12,119 nt of DNA from a bacterium (GTDB taxonomy: Bacteria; Vulcanimicrobiota; Vulcanimicrobiia; Vulcanimicrobiales; SCRA01). Both the position numbers and the translations under genes were made by a program. The DNA lies in contig SCRI01000040.1 in NCBI GenBank assembly GCA_004298675.1, positions 1-12,119 of the forward strand. Direction: 5' to 3'. The notes under the pieces are model-generated. The model ran no database searches and was not told where the DNA came from. It worked only from the letters and a program-made list of their open reading frames with translations. Below, piece by piece: positions 7,221 to 12,119 of this stretch (position 1 is its first letter; every line of letters starts with the position of its first letter).

Positions 7221-7232
7221 CAGGCCATAAGA

Positions 7233-7242
7233 CAACCGGTTG
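7233..7242. repeat. 10-bp palindrome upstream of the helicase gene
   Basis: CAACCGGTTG is a perfect 10-bp palindrome about 100 bases before the helicase start. It could be a binding site for a dimeric regulator; the short length leaves chance as a real alternative. Confidence 0.35.
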
Positions 7243-7299
7243 CTGTAAGGACTGCGGGATGCCGCCTAGAATCCCTCCAAGACCTTAATTTTCAAACCT

Positions 7300-7317
7300 C
7301 CCGCGGCAGCCTGCGGG
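7300..7317. repeat. Short GC hairpin before the helicase start
   Basis: CCCGC (7300-7304) pairs with GCGGG (7313-7317) around an 8-base loop, ending 23 bases before the ATG at 7341. There is no following T run, so it is not a typical terminator. In an mRNA it would sit just upstream of the weak ribosome binding site. Confidence 0.35.
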
Positions 7318-7340
7318 CTATCAAATTTGAGATTATCGTG

Positions 7341-10300
7341 ATGGAACAGCCAGGGGAACCCTCTTCGAGTCCCGGCACCACCGTATCGGCAGCTGTACTG
7401 CATCTTCGCGACACATGGGTCCGCCGCCTGATAGATCTCAGCCGAAACAATCGCCTGATCTATCACAGGGAGCTAAAGAACGGTACGTTCGCGCTGGGCG
7501 ATCTCCATGACAAATCCGTGGGGCGGCTCATAGCCGGTGCTTTGTGCCCAGTTGCGGATTTCCAGGCCAGTGAGCTGAGCGCAAAAGACCGTGCCAAGGT
7601 GCGTGAGATTCGCCTTCGCGCCAAAGCAAACGAGGAGGAACGTGGTCTCGCGACGCTATTTTGCGCGTTAGGCTTTGCGTCATGGCCGGCACCTGACGGT
7701 GGGCGTCCAGCAAACGCACCTATGTTTCTCCTCCCAGTCGGTATCGTCAATAATGAGCGTACTGGTGAGCTTGCGCTAAGAGCGTCCGGTGATCTCGCCG
7801 TCAACCAAGTCTTGTTGGAAAAAATCAACGACGAGCTCCATGTCCAAATCGACGCTGATGACGTAATTTTGGAGGATGAGGAGCCGGATCTCTTCGCTGC
7901 GTTTCGGACACTTTCCGAAATACTAGGCCGTATCGTCAGGGTAAGCGTTGCAACGACCTGCGTATTGAGTAATTTTGATTTCCAAAAAATGGCGATGGTG
8001 GAGGATCTCCGAAAGAACGGCGACCTATTGGCGGAGAATGATCTCGTATCAGCAATCTCTGGAGACGAAGCGGCTCGCAAAAGTATAGCGGAATCGCAAC
8101 GGCTAATCAGCCCGCTCGAGCTAGACAAGATTCCACCTGCTGACGAACTTTTCGTACTCGACGCAGACTCAAGTCAGCAGTGCGTGATTCATTCCTTCCT
8201 GCGTCATCCAGCGCATGGAGCAATCAAAGGACCTCCAGGAACTGGCAAGAGCCAGACGATTGCAAATCTCATTGCGGCTCTCATTGGGAACGGTCGCCGC
8301 GTCTTGTTCGTTGCCGAGAAGCGAGCTGCATTGGAGGTCGTCCAGAAGCGACTCGCCCAAGTTGGTCTTGGGCACCTGGTGCTTGATTTACACGGAGGTG
8401 ACGTTAAGCGCAGGACGATTTATGAAAGACTGCGTGTGAGCGACTCTGCCGCACGAAACTCTGCCGCCGTGAATGGGGAGCATTTAGATGATGTAATCTC
8501 CACGTTACGGACCCGGCTCAACGCCTACGCAGTTGCGGTCAATCTCGTGCGCGGGGTATGTGGGCATAGCGCATATGAGTTATTCTCTGCCCTCGCTCGT
8601 CTCCGCGATGTCAAGACGCGCACACGCTGGAAGGGGGGATTGGTAGGAGAGTTCACGGTAGATCGATACCGAGAAGCGCGTGATCTTGTAATGGAGATTA
8701 GTGACAGCCCGCAACTCTTCTTGCGCGAGCCCGATGTCCCGTGGAGCAGTGCGGATTTTGAGACGAATGAGCAGGCGGCCCACGCTCTCGTAGAGGTCGA
8801 CACCCTGCAGACGCTGTTGGAGACTCTTCAGGCCCAATGCACGTCGATCTTTCTGCGCGATGCTGAGCTCACGCCAAGAACCCTCTCGAGCATTAGGGAC
8901 GCCGTAGAACACTTGCAAGTGTTTAGCAGGTCTATCGTAGCATTCGGGCCAGAAATCTTCGATGACAACGTAAGCCACCTTGCGTCCATTCTGCAGCCTG
9001 CTAAACGAGGCATGCTGTACCATCTGTTCGCTTTGGCTGGTTCTGAGTACCGAGCAGTCTGGCGTAACATGAAGAGGCGCTGTCGCGCCGACGTGAGGAA
9101 GCCCGGGGACGTTGTGGAATTGCTCTGCTTGCTAGCGGAGCAGCCCGCCTCGTGGCGTGCGCCGTCCTTAGCCAGAGCGGCGTCCGCCGAGTCTGTGTCG
9201 CTACTCGTAGAGACGTACGAAAGCGTGCAGTCGACCGTTGCGCGTCTTGCGGTAATGCTCGGACATCAACTGTGTGATGAGGTGGGTGCGCTGAGCGACC
9301 AATTGATAAAGCTACAGTGGGCAAGTCGGAGCGCATACTTGTCGGCTTCGCTGCGTACCAAGGAAAGGCGTCTGCGTGAATTAGGTGCGGCGGCGTTTCT
9401 TCGCGAACTCTCGGGTGACAAGCCTAACGCCAGCGATTGGGTGCGCATGTTCGAGAAGGCTTGGTTTCAGTCGCAGCTGGACCACCTCTTCGCAACAGAT
9501 CCTGTACTGTCCACCTTTAAGGGCGCTACGCACCGTGTGTATGTCGATAAGTTCAGGCGCTTGGATAGCGCACGGTTGGCGCAATCAGCCGTACGGGTTC
9601 GGCGTGCCGCGGCTGAGAACTATATCAATGCACTGAACGCTAATCGGCTGCAGTATACGACCGTAAGGCTTGAGCTTGAAAAGAAATCAAGACATATGCC
9701 GGTACGTAAACTCGTGGCTTCTGCGCCTGACGTACTCATGGCAATAACGCCTTGCATCATGGCTAGCCCGCTGTCTGTCAGTCAGCTGCTCCCTGCGCAG
9801 GTTCTCTTCGACGTCGTCATTTTTGATGAGGCAAGCCAGGTGCTGCCGGAGGATGCGGTGCCGGCAATCATCCGTGGCAAGCACACCGTCGTCGCGGGAG
9901 ATCAAAGACAGTTGCCGCCCACCACATTTTTCGCGCTGACCGATCGCGATGAGGAGGAAGAGGAATCCGATTCCGCGGCTTCGGGTATGGAGAGCATTCT
10001 TGACTTAATGAGCGGGTTCGTCGAGCCGCGCCCGTTAGAATGGCATTACCGCTCCCGAGACGAGACTTTAATCGGGTTTAGCAATCATTATGTCTACGAA
10101 GATCGACTATTGACGTTTCCCGGGGTCGGCGGGCGCGATCCCGCGGTGCAGCACGTATATGTGACTCCGGTACTCGCAGATGGTCAGGAGCTGAGTTCCT
10201 CCGCAGAGGTGAAGCGCGTAGTCGAGTTGATTATAGAGCACGCTGAGACACGTCCGCGAGAATCGCTTGGCGTCATTGCCATGGGCATTAAGCACGCGCG

Positions 10301-11312
10301 GCGGATTGATGAATATCTACAAAATGAGAGAAGGCTACGTCCGGATCTCGACGACTTCTTCTCCGAAAATAGGCTAGAGAGTTTCTTCGTTAAGAATCTC
10401 GAGCGCGTTCAGGGCGATGAGCGGGACGCTATCATCCTATCGATTGGTTACGGCCCAGATCGGTCTGGAAAAATGGTCTACCGCTTTGGGCCCTTACTGT
10501 TTAGCGGCGGAGAGCGCCGGCTAAATGTTGCGGTGACACGTGCAAAGAATCGGATCACCGTTGTGTCGTCGTTCAGGCATGCAGAGCTGGATCCCCAACG
10601 GTTACGTTCCCTCGGATCGAATCTACTTGGACGGTACATCCAATACGCAGAGTCGAATGGCACGAATTTAGGCCGCGAGGGTCCAGTAATGGGCGCTGAA
10701 ATCAATGCGTTTGAAGCGGACATTGCAGAGGCACTGAAGGCAGAAGGCCTCGATCTTGTTCCACAATACGGAGTGTCGAATTATAGGATTGATTTCGCGG
10801 TTAGACATCCTGCCAAACCAGGGCGCTTCCTATTAGCAGTAGAATGCGATGGTGCGAGCTATCATGGAAGTCCGACGGCTCGCGATCGAGATCGCCTTAG
10901 GCAGCAACATCTTGAGGCGCTTGGGTGGCGCTTTCATCGGATATGGTCGACCGACTGGTTTCATAATCGCGCTGAAGAGATCGACCGGGCGAAGGCTGCT
11001 TATGCGGCGGCGCTAGCCGCTGATTCGCTGGTACCATCGCTCAGAGAGCCTAGCGTCCCTGAGCCAAAGCAGGCGATCCAGCAGGCCGCGATCCGCGGAG
11101 CTCGCCCAAAAATTCAGCGGCGCCCCGCGGTTTCGGACTACAGTGAGACGGAGCTTCACAAGATCATAGGGTGGATCAATAGCGATGGCCTGCTCCGCAC
11201 GGACCAGGAGATCATTCAAGAGGCCGCTCGTCAAATGGGATTTAGGCGCATGGGCAAGCGGATCGTCGAGACTCTTCAGCTCGCCATCGACTCACTGCGG
11301 CGTAGCAGTTAA
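7341..11312 (+). CDS. DUF4011/SF1 helicase/Vsr-like nuclease fusion, putative defence protein
   Basis: This 1323-residue multidomain protein begins with a DUF4011-like motif, LIDLSRNNRLI (30-40). Superfamily I helicase motifs follow: Walker A GPPGTGKS (297-304), Walker B DEAS (829-832), GDQRQLPP (853-860), an acidic loop (868-877), WHYRSR (901-906), QGDERD (1024-1029) and NVAVTRAK (1062-1069). About 500 residues separate Walker A and B. A PD-(D/E)XK Vsr/MTES_1575-type nuclease has D1151 and E1168-x-D1170, then GASYH; a DUF3320-like helical tail covers 1267-1323. ATP-driven translocation and DNA cleavage are the expected activities. From memory, a DUF4011-helicase-Vsr protein was reported as a single-gene anti-phage system (Hhe); assignment here is inference. 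Start: ATG 7341, or GTG 7338 in the same frame; the Shine-Dalgarno is weak. GC is near 50%, well below neighbours, suggesting transfer. All catalytic motifs look intact and there is no frameshift. Confidence 0.92.
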   Translation: MEQPGEPSSSPGTTVSAAVLHLRDTWVRRLIDLSRNNRLIYHRELKNGTFALGDLHDKSVGRLIAGALCPVADFQASELSAKDRAKVREIRLRAKANEEERGLATLFCALGFASWPAPDGGRPANAPMFLLPVGIVNNERTGELALRASGDLAVNQVLLEKINDELHVQIDADDVILEDEEPDLFAAFRTLSEILGRIVRVSVATTCVLSNFDFQKMAMVEDLRKNGDLLAENDLVSAISGDEAARKSIAESQRLISPLELDKIPPADELFVLDADSSQQCVIHSFLRHPAHGAIKGPPGTGKSQTIANLIAALIGNGRRVLFVAEKRAALEVVQKRLAQVGLGHLVLDLHGGDVKRRTIYERLRVSDSAARNSAAVNGEHLDDVISTLRTRLNAYAVAVNLVRGVCGHSAYELFSALARLRDVKTRTRWKGGLVGEFTVDRYREARDLVMEISDSPQLFLREPDVPWSSADFETNEQAAHALVEVDTLQTLLETLQAQCTSIFLRDAELTPRTLSSIRDAVEHLQVFSRSIVAFGPEIFDDNVSHLASILQPAKRGMLYHLFALAGSEYRAVWRNMKRRCRADVRKPGDVVELLCLLAEQPASWRAPSLARAASAESVSLLVETYESVQSTVARLAVMLGHQLCDEVGALSDQLIKLQWASRSAYLSASLRTKERRLRELGAAAFLRELSGDKPNASDWVRMFEKAWFQSQLDHLFATDPVLSTFKGATHRVYVDKFRRLDSARLAQSAVRVRRAAAENYINALNANRLQYTTVRLELEKKSRHMPVRKLVASAPDVLMAITPCIMASPLSVSQLLPAQVLFDVVIFDEASQVLPEDAVPAIIRGKHTVVAGDQRQLPPTTFFALTDRDEEEEESDSAASGMESILDLMSGFVEPRPLEWHYRSRDETLIGFSNHYVYEDRLLTFPGVGGRDPAVQHVYVTPVLADGQELSSSAEVKRVVELIIEHAETRPRESLGVIAMGIKHARRIDEYLQNERRLRPDLDDFFSENRLESFFVKNLERVQGDERDAIILSIGYGPDRSGKMVYRFGPLLFSGGERRLNVAVTRAKNRITVVSSFRHAELDPQRLRSLGSNLLGRYIQYAESNGTNLGREGPVMGAEINAFEADIAEALKAEGLDLVPQYGVSNYRIDFAVRHPAKPGRFLLAVECDGASYHGSPTARDRDRLRQQHLEALGWRFHRIWSTDWFHNRAEEIDRAKAAYAAALAADSLVPSLREPSVPEPKQAIQQAAIRGARPKIQRRPAVSDYSETELHKIIGWINSDGLLRTDQEIIQEAARQMGFRRMGKRIVETLQLAIDSLRRSS

Positions 11313-12000
11313 CCTAGACTTTGCCTTCAGCGCGGGCGTTGGCGTGGCCGCGGGGCGGCGCGAGACGATGGGGCGGTGCCGCTTCTCAGGTGCCGCCGTT
11401 CGCGCGGGTGCAGGCGTTGGAGTTGGCGTGGCCGCCGGCGTTGGCGTGGAGGCCGGCGCTGGAGCTGGAATCGCGAAGATCAGCGGAGCGGCGGCGCCGT
11501 TACCCAGCGGAACGGCGAGCGCGAACGGCTGCGAGGTGCCGCCAGGCCCGTAGAAGCGCCCGCTGATTCGCAGCTGCGGCGCGGCGGCGATGAGCGGGAT
11601 GCTTGCCACGCCGTAGTAGCGCCCGGGGACGCCCGGCCAGGGCAGCAGCGGATACTCGCCGGGCATGCCCGGGATGGTGAAGTAGCCCCAGCCGTTGGGG
11701 ATGCTCGCGACGCCGAAGAAGAGGCCGTTGCCGGCTTGCGCGTACTGCGGCAGGAAGGGATAGATGCCGCTGCGCGAGTAGTCCGGATACGGCGTTGGAC
11801 TCGGCAACGGCGGAACGACCGGCGTGGGAGCGTAGGGCGGCTGCTCGGGATAAGGCGTGACGGCGGTGGAGGCGACGCTACCGCTGGCATCGCTTGCGGC
11901 TGCCTGGTGAATCGTCACGGCGCGCGTGGCCGCGAGATAGACCACCGTCGCGCCGAGCGCTTGCGCCACGAAACGCAGCGGCACGAACGTGTGCCCGTAG
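11292..12000 (-). pseudogene. Copper amine oxidase N-terminal-like domain protein, 5' end lost to an insertion sequence
   Basis: The frame reads from 12000 down to TGA at 11294-11292, about 235 residues. It opens with YGHTFVPLRFVAQALGATVVY...TRAVTI, the C-terminal part of a copper amine oxidase N-terminal-like domain, common in cell-surface proteins and usually not enzymatic. A proline-rich linker follows, then a glycine/aromatic region containing GVASIP twice (11697-11714 and 11595-11612), and a P/T/A-rich low-complexity tail ending in basic residues. The start, any signal peptide and the first half of the domain are missing: at about 12000 the sequence changes to what looks like an IS3-type end. 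The frame stays open into that element but the residues are not domain-like. The 3' end overlaps the helicase gene by 21 bases. It is probably non-functional unless a downstream GTG (11984) is used. A sequence-diverged intact copy elsewhere cannot be assessed. Confidence 0.7.
11335..11475. repeat. Imperfect tandem repeats encoding the P/T/A-rich tail
   Basis: On the + strand, variants of GGCGTTGGCGTGG recur: exact 13-bp copies at 11335-11347 and 11435-11447, with degenerate copies such as GGCGTTGGAGTTGGCGTGG from 11411 between them. On the coding (minus) strand these give repeated P-T-P-A units. This is the low-complexity tail of the disrupted gene rather than an independent element; such repeats expand and contract by slippage. 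Confidence 0.55.
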
Positions 12001-12022
12001 TGAAGTGACCCCCTCGGGGACT

Positions 12023-12052
12023 GGACACCTCTGAAGCGAAGTGAAGGTGTCC
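12023..12052. repeat. 8-bp inverted repeat spanning the IS ORF ribosome binding site
   Basis: GGACACCT (12023-12030) and AGGTGTCC (12045-12052) are perfect inverted repeats with a 14-base loop. The right arm covers the AAGG that would serve as Shine-Dalgarno for the ATG at 12054. In a transcript reading in from outside, the hairpin would hide this site, a known way for insertion sequences such as IS10 and IS50 to limit transposase synthesis; applying that here is inference. Confidence 0.55.
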
Positions 12053-12053
12053 G

Positions 12054-12119
12054 ATGAAGAAACCCACTCCACCGGCCAGTCCGGCGAGCGAGCCCGAAGC
12101 GTTCGGGCGCTGGACCGCG
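12054..12119 (+). CDS. Probable IS3-family transposase OrfA, N-terminal fragment
   Basis: An ORF opens at ATG 12054 and runs off the window after 22 codons: MKK, then a P/S/A-rich stretch, then FGRWTA. In my recollection many IS3-type OrfA proteins of one subgroup have an R-W-(T/S)-A segment just before the helix-turn-helix that binds the terminal repeats; that domain would lie beyond the window. AAGG at 12044-12047 is a suitable ribosome binding site about 6 bases before the start. The identification rests mainly on position just inside a probable IS end, so confidence is moderate. Confidence 0.5.
   Translation, partial: MKKPTPPASPASEPEAFGRWTA

Larger units (their letters stand above)
7097..7340. 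other. Non-coding junction between hisA and the helicase gene
   Basis: I see no coding sequence in these 244 bases on either strand. They contain a nested inverted-repeat element (7108-7220), a 10-bp palindrome (7233-7242) and a small GC hairpin (7300-7317). There is a possible -10 hexamer TAGAAT at 7267-7272 (five of six matches to TATAAT), but no good -35 at the usual distance. The stretch becomes visibly richer in A and T towards the helicase start, so the boundary between native and acquired DNA probably lies within it. Confidence 0.6.
12001..12119 (+). mobile_element. Left end of a probable IS3-family insertion sequence
   Basis: At 12001 the disrupted gene gives way to TGAAGTGACCCCC, followed by a ..TGGACACC.. 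segment and a short ORF. A terminal TG, a run of Cs about eight bases in and TGGACA within about 25 bases are typical of many IS3-family left inverted repeats. The element interrupts the copper amine oxidase-like domain in mid-motif, which sets the boundary at about 12000/12001. The right end and the transposase core are outside the window, so family, length and target duplication cannot be confirmed here. Confidence 0.6.

Noticed and set aside
11335-11475. CRISPR-like array in the repeated GGCGTTGGCGTGG region
   Set aside because: The units are short, irregular and in frame with a P-T-P-A coding tail; there are no regularly spaced unique spacers.
11185-11553. Plus-strand ORF over the helicase 3' end and the repeat region
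   Set aside because: Its valine/glycine/alanine repeats are the complement of the P/T/A-rich tail coded on the minus strand, and it overlaps the helicase gene in another frame.

Overview
The window comes from a high-GC bacterial chromosome whose phylum cannot be fixed from these bases. It carries murC, murB and ddl for peptidoglycan, a short citrate synthase, a histidine biosynthesis cluster and a secreted-type protein with a copper amine oxidase N-terminal-like domain. This mix would suit a diderm, mostly uncultured lineage such as Eremiobacterota/Vulcanimicrobiota or Armatimonadota, but that is a guess.

Layout. Positions 1-2081 hold the end of murC, then murB and ddl, tightly packed on the + strand and dedicated to peptidoglycan precursors. 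Positions 2174-3325 encode citrate synthase, and 3405-4703 an MFS transporter of the anion:cation symporter type; each has a good Shine-Dalgarno sequence. Positions 4729-7096 form a compact histidine cluster: hisB, hisH, a small membrane protein resembling a CPBP (CAAX-protease-like) protein that has lost its catalytic residues, and hisA. The last three are coupled by a 20-bp and then a 4-bp overlap. hisF and hisI/hisE, which often follow hisA, are absent.

Directly after hisA the character of the DNA changes. A 244-bp non-coding stretch contains a 113-bp nested inverted-repeat element (7108-7220) that could fold into a branched RNA or be a small mobile-element relic. It is followed by a gene of about 4 kb (7341-11312) with much lower GC than its neighbours (about 50% in one 60-base line I counted, against 75% in a line of hisA). 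Its product combines a DUF4011-like N-terminus, a superfamily I (UPF1-like) helicase split by a very long insertion, a Vsr/MTES-type PD-(D/E)XK nuclease and a DUF3320-like C-terminal helical tail. This is the architecture of predicted single-protein anti-phage systems and the best candidate here for an accessory defence island.

The helicase gene converges on, and overlaps by 21 bp, the 3' end of a minus-strand gene for a proline/threonine-rich protein with a copper amine oxidase N-terminal-like domain. The 5' part of that gene is cut off at about 12000 by what looks like the left end of an IS3-family insertion sequence, whose first ORF starts at 12054 and runs out of the window. The right third of the window therefore looks like a hot spot: foreign helicase-nuclease, structured repeat, broken gene and insertion sequence, next to a well-ordered core-gene region.
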